64,000 nucleotides of DNA from Corynebacterium pseudodiphtheriticum DSM 44287. Lineage in GTDB: Bacteria > Actinomycetota > Actinomycetes > Mycobacteriales > Mycobacteriaceae. Below the pieces are notes generated by a model, which saw only the letters and a program-made list of their open reading frames with translations, had not been told where the DNA came from and made no database searches. The DNA lies in the NCBI RefSeq assembly GCF_000688415.1, contig NZ_JIAH01000005.1:434001-498000 (forward strand), written 5' to 3'. Positions within the stretch are counted from its first letter, which is position 1; every line of letters starts with the position of its first letter. Below, piece by piece: positions 54,132-62,577 of this stretch. Position numbers and translations under genes: made by a program.

Positions 54132-54169
54132 CCGATTGGTGCCGATTGAAGGCAATCGGCGCTAATCGG
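54132..54169 (+). promoter_or_regulatory. 17-bp leader hairpin upstream of the rclA-like gene
   Basis: 54132-54148 pairs with 54153-54169 around an AAGG loop. Fifteen pairs are Watson-Crick and two are G-U in the plus-strand RNA (A-C mismatches on the other strand). The arms are built from four CCGATT/AATCGG half sites, so the same bases could also be an operator. The hairpin ends 39 nt before the start codon. The rest of the gap 53885-54208 shows only a CTTCTTATCT direct repeat (54037 and 54051). Confidence 0.65.
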
Positions 54170-54208
54170 ACAGATTTACCGAATGAACGAAGAAAGGCCT
54201 AACAACGA

Positions 54209-55591
54209 ATGACTGAAAACATGAAGGTCGACGTTCTGGTTATTGGTTTCGGCAAAGCCGGTAAAACCATCGCTATGAAACGAGCCGCATCAGGTGACCG
54301 CGTGGCGCTCGTTGAGCAATCCAGCGCCATGTACGGCGGAACCTGCATCAACATTGGCTGCGTGCCGACGAAAGCCCTGCTCACCGACGCAGAACGTCAC
54401 CACGCCAAACCCACCACTGATGATTCCACGGCTTTTTCGGAAGCCATCCAGCGTCGCGGAACGCTGACGTCGAAGATGAACCAGGTGAACCTGGACCTCG
54501 CGGAAGGCAAAGGCGTCATTGTCGTCGACGGTCACGCTAGCTTCATTAGCGAAAAGACCGTGGAAGTCACCGGCGGCGAAGAGCGCATGGAAATCACCGG
54601 AGAGACGGTCATCATCAACACCGGCGCTGAGCCCGTCGTCTTGCCGTTGCCAGGCGCCGACCTGGAGCGCGTCATCGACTCCACCCAGGCACAGCGGTTG
54701 GACGAACGCCCAGACTCCCTGCTGATCGTTGGCGGCGGCCCTATCGGCATGGAATTCGCAACCTACTTCGCCAAGTTCGGCACGAAAGTGACCGTGGTCG
54801 ATACCGTCGACAAGCCATTTGCCAACTTTGATCGCGACATTGCAGAACACGTCGGCACGATCATGGACAACTTGGGCATTACTTGGATCACGGGAGCCCA
54901 GGTCACTGAATTCCGCGAAAGCGGCGCCGATGCTGTCACTACTGTGTGGAAAGACGGTGACGGCAACGAACAAACCGCGGATACCGCGCAGGTACTGGTC
55001 GCCGTCGGGCGGAAACCAGCGACGAAAGACCTCGGTCTGGATAAGGCAGGCATCGAGCTCACTGAGCGCGGGGCAGTAGCCGTCGACAAGCACCTGCGCA
55101 CCAACGTCGAAGGCATCTACGCCGCGGGTGACGTCAATGGTGGGCCGCAATTTACCTACGTGTCGTTTGATGATCACCGCGTAATTCTGTCGGACCGTTG
55201 GGGCGATGGCTCCCGTACGACGGACAACCGTGTGGTGCCGACGACGACGTTCATCGACCCGCCCTTGGCGACGGTTGGTTTGGGTGAAGATGCTGCCCGC
55301 GAGGAAGTCGAAGCACGCGGCAACACTCTGGACGTCAAGGCAGCGGATATCAAGGATATTCCGATCATGCCGCGCCCAAAGATCCTGGGTAAACCTGAAG
55401 GGCGCGCGAAGATTTTGGTTGAGCGCGAAACCGACCGCATCGTGGGAGCAACCTTGCTGTGCGTCGATGCCCAGGAGCTGATTAACACGCTGGCGCTGGC
55501 GATGTCTGCTGAGATTCCAGCAAGCACCGTCGGTGGTGGAATTTACACTCACCCAAGCTCAAGCGAGGTTTTCAACGCTTTGCTGGGGTAG
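54209..55591 (+). CDS. rclA: RclA-like flavoprotein disulfide reductase
   Basis: 460 residues of the pyridine nucleotide-disulfide reductase class. LVIGFGKAGKTIA binds FAD, YGGTCINIGCVPTK holds the redox-active Cys pair, IVGGGPIGMEFATYFAKFG (cited in part) binds NAD(P)H, and YAAGDVNGG and the C-terminal THPSSSEV complete the fold. The GFGKAGKT start and AMYGGTCINIGC segment match RclA, a reductase linked to Cu(II) and protection against reactive chlorine. Dihydrolipoamide or mercuric reductase are less likely. ATG 54221 is an alternative start. A strong hairpin lies upstream. Confidence 0.85.
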   Translation: MTENMKVDVLVIGFGKAGKTIAMKRAASGDRVALVEQSSAMYGGTCINIGCVPTKALLTDAERHHAKPTTDDSTAFSEAIQRRGTLTSKMNQVNLDLAEGKGVIVVDGHASFISEKTVEVTGGEERMEITGETVIINTGAEPVVLPLPGADLERVIDSTQAQRLDERPDSLLIVGGGPIGMEFATYFAKFGTKVTVVDTVDKPFANFDRDIAEHVGTIMDNLGITWITGAQVTEFRESGADAVTTVWKDGDGNEQTADTAQVLVAVGRKPATKDLGLDKAGIELTERGAVAVDKHLRTNVEGIYAAGDVNGGPQFTYVSFDDHRVILSDRWGDGSRTTDNRVVPTTTFIDPPLATVGLGEDAAREEVEARGNTLDVKAADIKDIPIMPRPKILGKPEGRAKILVERETDRIVGATLLCVDAQELINTLALAMSAEIPASTVGGGIYTHPSSSEVFNALLG

Positions 55592-55711
55592 TGGTAGACG
55601 GCGATTAATTTGCCGTTATACTTAAACGATAGTTTCGGTACTTCGGCTCGGCTGCTCCACCGCAGAGATTTTGCGGTAGAGTCCTCGGGCCGTGATGTGC
55701 GGGAACTGGAA

Positions 55712-55785
55712 GGGGCTATAGCTCAGTCGGTTAGAGCAGTGGACTCATAATCCATTGGTCGCGGGTTCGAGCCCCGCTGGCCCCA
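55712..55785 (+). tRNA. tRNA-Met (CAT)
   Basis: 74 nt. Acceptor GGGGCTA pairs with TGGCCCC (one G-T), discriminator A. The D arm contains AGCTCAGTCGGTTAGAGC, the anticodon loop CTCATAA gives CAT, and the T loop is TTCGAGC. The elongator Met form is favoured; an Ile2 tRNA with modified CAT cannot be fully excluded by sequence alone. Confidence 0.9.
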
Positions 55786-55842
55786 CAGTATGGCATCAGT
55801 TGCGTCCTAGTTGACACTAGGAGTCACAACATGGTGGACATG

Positions 55843-55881
55843 CCGGCGGTATCTGTTTTGATTCAGGTACCGCCGGTTTTT
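55843..55881 (+). terminator. Terminator after tRNA-Met
   Basis: CCGGCGGTA (55843-55851) pairs with TACCGCCGG (55868-55876) and TTTTT follows. A second hairpin TCGCCCAG-ATTTC-CTGGGCGA (55889-55909) lies just beyond and has no T tract. Confidence 0.8.
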
Positions 55882-55965
55882 CTCATTTTCGCCCAGATTT
55901 CCTGGGCGAGAGTTGAGCAGTCTATTGCTCGGTAGCAAGCAGGGTATTCCCAAAAGTTAAGGTTC

Positions 55966-56751
55966 TTATTCGCAGGCTACTCCGTCACCGTCGCGGTCCA
56001 ACTTGGTGCTATAGCCTGGATTTCCTCGGTACAGTGGGGCAGCGCCAGCTGCACGTGCTGCAGCGCAGTTAGGGTAAAAGGCGCTCGGTGCTGGAGCTGG
56101 CGCTTCGGCTGGAGCTGGTGCTGGTGCAGGCGCTGGAGCTGGCGCTTCCGCAGGTGCTGGTGCCGGTGCCGGTTCAATATGCTGTTGTTGCTCTGCTGGC
56201 TCCGAAGGGAGTATTGGGCTTGGCTCGTCGACATATTTTTCAGGTACATGAGAACCACCAGTGGTGCTTGTCTTCGTGCTAGAAGACTTGGTGGAAGACT
56301 TTGTAGTTTTCCGAGTCGTGGAACTTGCGGAAGTTGTGGTCGTTGATTTTCTAGTAGAGGATTCCGTCGGGGTACTCGATGAACTAGTTGTAGTAGCAGG
56401 CTTGTTTTCTGGTTGCTTTGATTCTTCAGTTGACGGAAACAGAATCAATCCCAGTACAAATAAGAGAACGGATACAGGGGTGACGATCTTCCAATGCCGA
56501 TTAAGTGCTGAGGACGGGTTTGAGCGATCTCGACGTTCATGCAACAAGAACCAGGCCCCGGGGATTGCGATTGCCAGTCCAATTAAGATGGCTGCGAAGA
56601 AGCCCGCAAACCCGCCGTACGTAGGTGAGGTGATAAAAAACAGGATTCCGAGTCCAACGGAAACCCAGGCAAGAGTCATTTTGATGCGAGAACCATTACC
56701 AGGTCGCTGGGTAGAAAATTGTCCAGGGGTGGTCAACGTAAGGCCTTTCAA
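55966..56751 (-). CDS. Membrane protein with C-terminal excalibur calcium-binding domain
   Basis: 261 residues. Three hydrophobic helices (about 25-115) anchor it. A long Ser/Thr-rich linker and a Pro/Ala-Glu repeat (APAPAPAEAPAPA) follow. The last 37 residues are an excalibur domain: FYPNCAAARAAGAAP and DRDGDGVACE, a Ca-binding DxDxDGxxCE loop with paired cysteines. The domain is exposed outside the membrane in surface proteins of actinobacteria. Excalibur proteins are often linked to nuclease or wall functions; the role here is unknown. Confidence 0.88.
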   Translation of the reverse strand: MKGLTLTTPGQFSTQRPGNGSRIKMTLAWVSVGLGILFFITSPTYGGFAGFFAAILIGLAIAIPGAWFLLHERRDRSNPSSALNRHWKIVTPVSVLLFVLGLILFPSTEESKQPENKPATTTSSSSTPTESSTRKSTTTTSASSTTRKTTKSSTKSSSTKTSTTGGSHVPEKYVDEPSPILPSEPAEQQQHIEPAPAPAPAEAPAPAPAPAPAPAEAPAPAPSAFYPNCAAARAAGAAPLYRGNPGYSTKLDRDGDGVACE

Positions 56752-56805
56752 TTAATTGCCAGGAACTCGAACAGAATACCCTAGAAAGTAAAGCTAAAGT
56801 TACGT

Positions 56806-58401
56806 TTAGCTGATATTGGTGGACCAGGTGTGCACCGGCTCGCCGGATTTCTGATTGTCGATATAAGCGCTGAGCATGCGTGCGATGGCTTGCCGACGCA
56901 GCGTGCTATCCGGGCCGTCATGATCCTTGGCAGGCGCATCGGTAGTCGCATTGACCGTAGCATCGGCCGTGGAAACGGCGGCAGAAACATCGCGAGCATT
57001 AGCGTCGTGACCAGCCTCGGCCCTAAGGGCAGCGGTCGCGTTGTCGAGTGCTGCTAGCTGCCAGGTCGCACCATTCTGTCGGTTCCGTGCGCGCCCTTCG
57101 ATGATCCCCAGATGCTTCTGAATCAATGCCGGGTTCACCTCGAGTTGCTCCAAGCCCTGCTCGGCTTGCTCCAACAAGTGCTCGGTCACCAATTCGGCGA
57201 CGGGGATAGTTCCCAGTGTCGGCCAGGTCATGTTTGCGTGGATGCCATCGCGGGCTCCCGCGAAGAAGTTGTTCGCCGCGTTGTCGAAAGACAACCGTGA
57301 CCACACTGGTCGTGTCTGGCCGACGAGGAAGTTCACCAGGCCGTAGTAAAAAGCAGCATCGGCGACGATATCCGCCACGGTGGGGCCGGCGGGCAACAAG
57401 CGGTTTTCCACGCGGATATGGGACAACTCGGTGTTCGGATCATAAATTGGGCGGTTCCAGCGCCAAATCGTGCCGTTTTGCATATTCAGGTAGTGCAAAC
57501 CAGGCTTGCCATCGGTGACAATCGGAGTGCCGGATTCCACGCGATCTTCGGGCAACAGTGGAGAGAAGTAGCGCACGTTTTCTTCAAACAGATCGAAAGC
57601 GCTGGTGATCCATCGCTCACCGAACCACACGCGCGGGCGCACACCTTGCGTCACCAATTCTGGGGTACGGGTATCGATGGATTGCTGGAATACTGGGACG
57701 CGGGATTCATGCCAGAGTTTGTGCCCGGCGAAAAGCGGGGAATTCGCGCTCAGCGCGGTTTGCACACCCGCGATGGCTTGCGAGGCATTCCACGCGGCCG
57801 CGAAATGGTTCGGGGAAACCTGCAGGTGTAGTTGGATCGACGTGCAAGTGGATTCTGGGGCGATATCTTCGAAGCCGTGCCGGTATTTTTCCTGGCCTTC
57901 CAGCTCAATATGGACGAGCTCGCCACGTGATTCCAACACAGAATTCGACAGCGCTTTGTAACGGTTCTCCGAGGTCATCCAGGCTGGATCTTCCAGAAAC
58001 TCCGTGGTTACGCTGGGTAGGGTGCCGATCATCGCGACTTCCGCACCAGCTTTGTTCGCGGCCATGCGCACAGTGTTGAGCCGCTGGTTCAGCCCGTCTT
58101 CCAGTTCTTGCAGGCCGGTGCCAGAAATCGATAGCGGAGGGTGGTTCATCTCCACGTTATAGGCGCCGATTTCCGACTGGTATTCGTCGTCAAGCGCAGC
58201 CAACACGTCGCCGTTACATGTCTTTGGCTGCATATTCTTGTCGACGAGGTTGAGCTCGAGTTCCAACCCGATGGTGCCCTGATCGATGAATTCGGCCTGT
58301 TGCAAATGGCGGTCGAAGACCTCGAGATCGTCGATCAAACGTTGGCGGTAGCGCGTGCGCTGGCGCGGCGTATAGGACTCGGAATTAACTGCATCACCCA
58401 T
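56806..58401 (-). CDS. GCS2-family glutamate-cysteine ligase
   Basis: 531 residues from ATG 58401; a TTG at 58410 is also open. The ATP-grasp-like core is visible in GTIGLELELNLVD (metal/Glu site), EMNHPPLS, CTSIQLHLQVS and RVENRLLPAGPTV. The family joins glutamate to cysteine or related amines. The large size and GLELE start resemble the EgtA/GshA-type enzymes of actinobacteria, used in ergothioneine or glutathione-like thiol synthesis; which one is open. TATACT lies 8 nt before the ATG. Confidence 0.85.
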   Translation of the reverse strand: MGDAVNSESYTPRQRTRYRQRLIDDLEVFDRHLQQAEFIDQGTIGLELELNLVDKNMQPKTCNGDVLAALDDEYQSEIGAYNVEMNHPPLSISGTGLQELEDGLNQRLNTVRMAANKAGAEVAMIGTLPSVTTEFLEDPAWMTSENRYKALSNSVLESRGELVHIELEGQEKYRHGFEDIAPESTCTSIQLHLQVSPNHFAAAWNASQAIAGVQTALSANSPLFAGHKLWHESRVPVFQQSIDTRTPELVTQGVRPRVWFGERWITSAFDLFEENVRYFSPLLPEDRVESGTPIVTDGKPGLHYLNMQNGTIWRWNRPIYDPNTELSHIRVENRLLPAGPTVADIVADAAFYYGLVNFLVGQTRPVWSRLSFDNAANNFFAGARDGIHANMTWPTLGTIPVAELVTEHLLEQAEQGLEQLEVNPALIQKHLGIIEGRARNRQNGATWQLAALDNATAALRAEAGHDANARDVSAAVSTADATVNATTDAPAKDHDGPDSTLRRQAIARMLSAYIDNQKSGEPVHTWSTNIS

Positions 58402-58482
58402 GCTGGCCAAGTATAGACCGGTGTGCGCTGGGGATTCCGACTTTTATGCAGTGCCGGGAAGGGTGAGGTGGAATGGGGCGAC

Positions 58483-58528
58483 CTTATACTTCTTTATACT
58501 TTCAGGCAATTTATAAATAAGTATAAAG
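58483..58528 (+). promoter_or_regulatory. Operator-like repeats ahead of the AAA ATPase gene
   Basis: CTTATACTT (58483-58491), CTTTATACTT (58492-58501) and its inverted copy AAGTATAAAG (58519-58528) are packed into 46 bp that end 7 nt before the ATG. A protein binding here would block RNA polymerase or the ribosome, which points to autoregulation. Confidence 0.5.
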
Positions 58529-58535
58529 TGGGGGC

Positions 58536-59708
58536 ATGCAGGAAAGTCCATATACCCCAAGTTCAATTGCTCGTGATCTTGTTGGGCGCGAGCAGCAGCT
58601 TCGCCGTGCTCAGATGATGCTGACATCTGTCAGTAGCAATAAACTTGCGGAAGAACTGCAGATTTACGTTGGTCCTCGCGGGGTCGGGAAAACATCTTTA
58701 CTGCGATCAATTCAATCTGCAGCCCAAAGCCAAAGCTTTGAAACTGTGTGGGTAACAGCAGGTGACGGTGTCGTAATTGACGAATTGGTGTCAGGTATTG
58801 AAAAGCTCTTGAACAATCATGCGCGACAAGTTAGCACTGCATTGTGGGACATGATTAAAAACATCAAAGTTAGTATTGCCGGAGTGAGTGTCTCTGGTCC
58901 TGGCTCGAGTGAGCTTAAAACTGCAAATATGGGGCCTTCTTCGCATTCGCTTGGTAGGCAATTGCAGGACATTCTCGTAGCGGTGGGTAAGGACTTACAA
59001 GGAACCGAGAAAAGTGCCGGACTTGGCATTTTTGTCGACGAGATTCAGCTTGCCGACGGCCCGAGCATCCGTGCATTGGCTTATACCTGGCAACATCTGC
59101 AATCAGAAGGTTCGGAATTGCCACTGTTTTGTTTAATGTCTGGTCTTAGCCACAGCCAAGATGTGATCACTGAATATGCGAGCTTTGGCGAACGGTTTAA
59201 TTATATTAATCTCTCCAATTTGGATGAGGCTAGCTCAGCGGAAGTTCTGCGTCGGCCCGCTGAGAAAATGGGGGTGAAGTGGACGCCATCGGCATTGTTG
59301 GATGCTGCTAATACTGCCGCTGGCTACCCATATTTTTTGCAATTAATCGGGGAGTGTTCGTGGGAAGCTGCCGGCCTTCCAGAACCAGGTGGAGTGATTT
59401 CTCCTGAGGTGTTAGTGCAGGCAAAATCTATATTCCACAATCGATTGCAGCAATTTTATCGATCACGCTGGATGAAAGCCAGTGAGTCCGAGCAGGAGAT
59501 CATGGCTGCTATGGCGCAGTATGGGGATGAGCCGGTGAGGCGAGGGAGTATTGCCCAAGAACTTGGGAAACCATCGTCAGCGCTAAGCATGCAGCGTCAG
59601 AGTTTGATGGATAAAGGCTTAGTAGAAAGTACAGGATGGGGCATGATGTCTTTTACGGCGCCTGGTTTCGGGGACTTTATCCGCAAGCTGATCGGCGCCG
59701 ATGAATAA
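58536..59708 (+). CDS. Stand-alone AAA ATPase with C-terminal winged helix
   Basis: 390 residues. LVGREQQLRRAQMML and IYVGPRGVGKTSLLRS (Walker A), GIFVDEIQLADG (Walker B) and SGLSHS (sensor region) define an AAA_16/ORC-like ATPase. The C-terminal 80 residues (EIMAAMAQYGDEPVRRGSIA, SALSMQRQSLMDKGLV) form a winged helix. The gene is more A+T-rich than its flanks and is not in an operon, a pattern often seen for horizontally moved genes. Such proteins occur on islands; the target is unknown. Confidence 0.82.
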   Translation: MQESPYTPSSIARDLVGREQQLRRAQMMLTSVSSNKLAEELQIYVGPRGVGKTSLLRSIQSAAQSQSFETVWVTAGDGVVIDELVSGIEKLLNNHARQVSTALWDMIKNIKVSIAGVSVSGPGSSELKTANMGPSSHSLGRQLQDILVAVGKDLQGTEKSAGLGIFVDEIQLADGPSIRALAYTWQHLQSEGSELPLFCLMSGLSHSQDVITEYASFGERFNYINLSNLDEASSAEVLRRPAEKMGVKWTPSALLDAANTAAGYPYFLQLIGECSWEAAGLPEPGGVISPEVLVQAKSIFHNRLQQFYRSRWMKASESEQEIMAAMAQYGDEPVRRGSIAQELGKPSSALSMQRQSLMDKGLVESTGWGMMSFTAPGFGDFIRKLIGADE

Positions 59709-59735
59709 AAGCTGCCCAAAGTAGGTCGACGGTTG

Positions 59736-60254
59736 CTATCCCGACATCCCGGCGACATAAGTGGCTTGCGCTAGGTGTGCGGTGGCGTCGTCGATAATTG
59801 AAACTAAGCGGGTGCCGCGGCTGATCGGTTGGCCTTCATATTCGGTGATGATGTCACTGAGATCATTATCAGCGAGGCTGCCGCAGTAGGCGGCTAAGGC
59901 ATCGAGCGTTGCGGCGACGTAGCTGCGCAGATGGTCGAAGTCTGCAGCATCATGGAGCTGGATCTGTGCGGCATCGTCGGCAGAATGACCGTAACCCAGG
60001 CTGTCGCCTACGTCGCCAAGCGACAGGGCAGCCCGCCACTGGCTGGAATGCCACAACTCGTCGTCGCCGGTAAGGGTCGACAGCTGTACATCAATCTCGC
60101 GGCCGGTGTGCCAGAGCAACCAGGCGATGGAATTGGGGTGCCCCTCGGGATGCTGGTTGAGCTGCTCGGCATTAAGGCTGGGTAGCGCGGTGAGCACGTC
60201 TTTCGGGCGGGCTGCGAAGTCAAGGAGTACGTCGATTCCGTTCATTCGCCCCAT
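59736..60254 (-). CDS. DinB/DUF664-family protein
   Basis: 172 residues. NSIAWLLWHTGREIDVQL carries a His of the DinB metal site, and further His residues lie in YGHSADD and DATAHLAQATY. The family is a four-helix bundle, in several cases thiol-dependent (mycothiol or bacillithiol transferases). The neighbouring glutamate-cysteine ligase would suit a thiol role, but that is inference. The start may be 60254 or 60245. Confidence 0.78.
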   Translation of the reverse strand: MGRMNGIDVLLDFAARPKDVLTALPSLNAEQLNQHPEGHPNSIAWLLWHTGREIDVQLSTLTGDDELWHSSQWRAALSLGDVGDSLGYGHSADDAAQIQLHDAADFDHLRSYVAATLDALAAYCGSLADNDLSDIITEYEGQPISRGTRLVSIIDDATAHLAQATYVAGMSG

Positions 60255-60479
60255 AGTAGTTCTGACTAGTTATCGCGGCAGCAACTCTGCAATGCCTGGG
60301 ATTGTGGATTGGGGCAACCTTGGCAGCGATGAATTGGGCAGCCCTGCTGATGCCGAAGTTTTGCGGGCAATCGGCGGCAGCGGTTTGGGTGCGCGGCGGG
60401 AGTTCGTGTCCGCGCCGCGTTTGGGCGGGGGCGTGAGGTGTTTGGACAAAAGCGAAGCCGAGGGCATCACCGCTGAAAT

Positions 60480-60989
60480 TTATTGCAGCGGTTCACCTGT
60501 CACTGGGTCTAACCCGTCGTACCGTGTTCCATCAGGTGCGACGTTGCAAAGCTCTGGTGGACCAACACACGACCGAGATTCTTCCTTGATGTACTCTGGC
60601 CCACCATTTTGGTGAAAGCACCAGTCGGAATACTGGGTCGAGCCATCTGACATTAATGCAGGCCCTGGGGTGCCTTCTAAACATTCGACGACAACAGGCT
60701 CTGCTGGAGCAACTGGTTGGGCCGGTTGCTGGACTGGTACAGAGCTTTGGGGAGCTTTTTGAGATGGTTCCGGCGGTGTTGCGGAACTAGAAAGTGATGC
60801 TTTCGGTGTGGCGTTTGTGCTGGTTTCCGAGGCCGTCGTTGTGCTGCTTGACGACGTCACGGTCGAGGTTGTGCTAGTGGCTGATCTGGTTGTTTGCGAC
60901 GTCGAAGATGATTCTGTTTCCGCAGTACCATTGCTGCACGCTGCAAGTGTGAATGAGGCAGCTGCGAGAGTTATTATTAGCCGTTTCAT
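60480..60989 (-). CDS. Ser/Thr-rich lipoprotein, unknown
   Basis: 169 residues from ATG 60989. A short signal peptide ends in the lipobox FTLAAC. A Ser/Thr linker (about 25-80) is followed by a cysteine-containing C-terminal part (VECLEGTPGP, DWCFHQNGG, SRSCVGPPELC). No family is recognised. It follows the citrate transporter gene by 10 nt and may share its transcript. The 60255-60479 gap holds nothing I can support. Confidence 0.72.
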   Translation of the reverse strand: MKRLIITLAAASFTLAACSNGTAETESSSTSQTTRSATSTTSTVTSSSSTTTASETSTNATPKASLSSSATPPEPSQKAPQSSVPVQQPAQPVAPAEPVVVECLEGTPGPALMSDGSTQYSDWCFHQNGGPEYIKEESRSCVGPPELCNVAPDGTRYDGLDPVTGEPLQ

Positions 60990-60999
60990 CCTCGCACCC

Positions 61000-62364
61000 C
61001 TACGCCAGCAATCCCGTGGCAAAGGCAATGCCCACGATAATTACGGAGAACACCCACGCGATCGGGAAGGCCAGCTTCAGGTAGCGGCCCATCTGCGCGT
61101 TTGCCAGGCCGAGTGCCAGCCACAGAGCCGGGGAGAACGGCGAGACGAACGTACCAATCACATTGCCCAGAATTAGCGCGCTGGCAGCACCCAGGCCGGA
61201 AATATCGTAGACGGCGACGGTTTCTTGCACGATTGGCAGCACAGAGAAGTAATACGCATCAGTCGAGGTCAACAGATCCAGTGGCACACCCAGCATGCCG
61301 ACGGCGACATGCAGGTACGGCCCGGCGGCTTCTGGCAGCACGTTAATCAGAGAAAGCGCGATGGCTTCCAGCATGCCGGTTTCGTTCAGCACGCCCAGGA
61401 ACATTGCGGCGGCGATAATGATTCCGGCCATCGACAGCGCGTTTGGTGCGTGCCGCTTCAGTGCGTCTGCTTGCTCCGCCTGCGAGGTGAAGTTGATGAT
61501 CAACGCTAGCGTGGCAGCAATCAGGAACGTCGGTGCAGGAGGCAACAGCCCAGCCAGCAACACCACCAGGGCTGCCAACACAACCAGCACATTCAGTACC
61601 GTCGGCATGGTGCCGGAGCGGAATTTGTAGCCTTGTTCGAGCTGTTTTTCGCGTTGTTTCTGCTCAAATTCGTCGGCAATGGCGTGCACGTCAATGTTGT
61701 CAGTTACAGGAAGCTCACCAGCAGCCTGCAGCGCGTTAATCCGGCGCTTTTCGCGCACACCCAGCGCAAAAGCGATCGTCACCACGAACAACAACGCCAG
61801 ACCCTGCATTGGGATCAGGTGCATCCACACGGTGTTCGTGTCTTGTGAGATCACCGCACCCGCGCGCCCCAGCGGCCCGCCCCATGGCACCATGTTCATC
61901 ACGGAAGCTGCCAGCGCGACGATGGTCAGCAGCACATACCGCGACATATGCAGCGCCTGGTAGAGCGGCAGCAGCGCGGGGATCGTGAGCAAAAACGTCG
62001 TCGAGCCTGAACCGTCCAGGTGTGCAACCACACCAATCAAGCCCGTGCCGACGGCTACTGCCACGACGTTTCCGCGCGTGGTTTTGATCAGCGTGCGAAT
62101 GATCGGGGTGAACAGCCCGACGTCTTGCAGGATGCCGAAGAAGATGATCGCGAAGATGAACATCACGACGACCTTCATCACGGAACCCAGGCCCTCTTCG
62201 AAGAACGTCGAGAGGTCTTCCAGCCCAAATCCGGTGATAAACGCACCGATGACTGGTACCAGCGTCATTGGGATTAACGGGTGGGTCTTGCCGCGGATCA
62301 AAATGCCGACGGTAGTGCCTACAATAAGCAGACCCATTAGGGTCAGGCCGAGTTCTGATTGCAT
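61000..62364 (-). CDS. Citrate:cation symporter (CitMHS family)
   Basis: 454 residues with about 12 hydrophobic helices. The pattern LGLTLMGLLIVGTTVGILI, GVVAHLDGSGSTTFLLTIPA (cited in part), NMVPWGGPLGRAGA and STDAYYFSVLPI fits CitMHS citrate transporters, where metal-citrate complexes are imported with a proton. The gap to the lipoprotein downstream is 10 nt. The cytoplasmic loop (about 195-245) is charged. Confidence 0.88.
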   Translation of the reverse strand: MQSELGLTLMGLLIVGTTVGILIRGKTHPLIPMTLVPVIGAFITGFGLEDLSTFFEEGLGSVMKVVVMFIFAIIFFGILQDVGLFTPIIRTLIKTTRGNVVAVAVGTGLIGVVAHLDGSGSTTFLLTIPALLPLYQALHMSRYVLLTIVALAASVMNMVPWGGPLGRAGAVISQDTNTVWMHLIPMQGLALLFVVTIAFALGVREKRRINALQAAGELPVTDNIDVHAIADEFEQKQREKQLEQGYKFRSGTMPTVLNVLVVLAALVVLLAGLLPPAPTFLIAATLALIINFTSQAEQADALKRHAPNALSMAGIIIAAAMFLGVLNETGMLEAIALSLINVLPEAAGPYLHVAVGMLGVPLDLLTSTDAYYFSVLPIVQETVAVYDISGLGAASALILGNVIGTFVSPFSPALWLALGLANAQMGRYLKLAFPIAWVFSVIIVGIAFATGLLA

Positions 62365-62480
62365 GGCATCAGATTAGCGGGATGGGATAGCCGAGGAGCC
62401 GAAAGTAGCTCAAGGGTGCTGAAAGTCTCAGATGGGGCAAGCACGTTGCCGCGGATACTGAAATTATCGTTGCTTTGCCA

Positions 62481-62552
62481 GCCGGATTGCCAGCCAGGTT
62501 CCTAGCCGCATTGCCAACCAGGCTGCCAGCCGCATTGCTGGCGGCTGCGGCC
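62481..62552. repeat. 24-bp tandem repeat between citrate transporter and fusion gene
   Basis: Three units start at 62481, 62505 and 62529 (GCCGGATTGCCAGCCAGG..., GCCGCATTGCCAACCAGG..., GCCGCATTGCTGGCGG...). They occupy most of the gap 62365-62577. Confidence 0.75.
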
Positions 62553-62577
62553 ACCAAAACGTCGTATTCTGGTGGCC

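Noticed and set aside
54290..55552. 420-residue open frame opposite the rclA-like gene
   Set aside because: No motif; it is the reverse of a highly conserved flavoprotein and arises from its codon usage.
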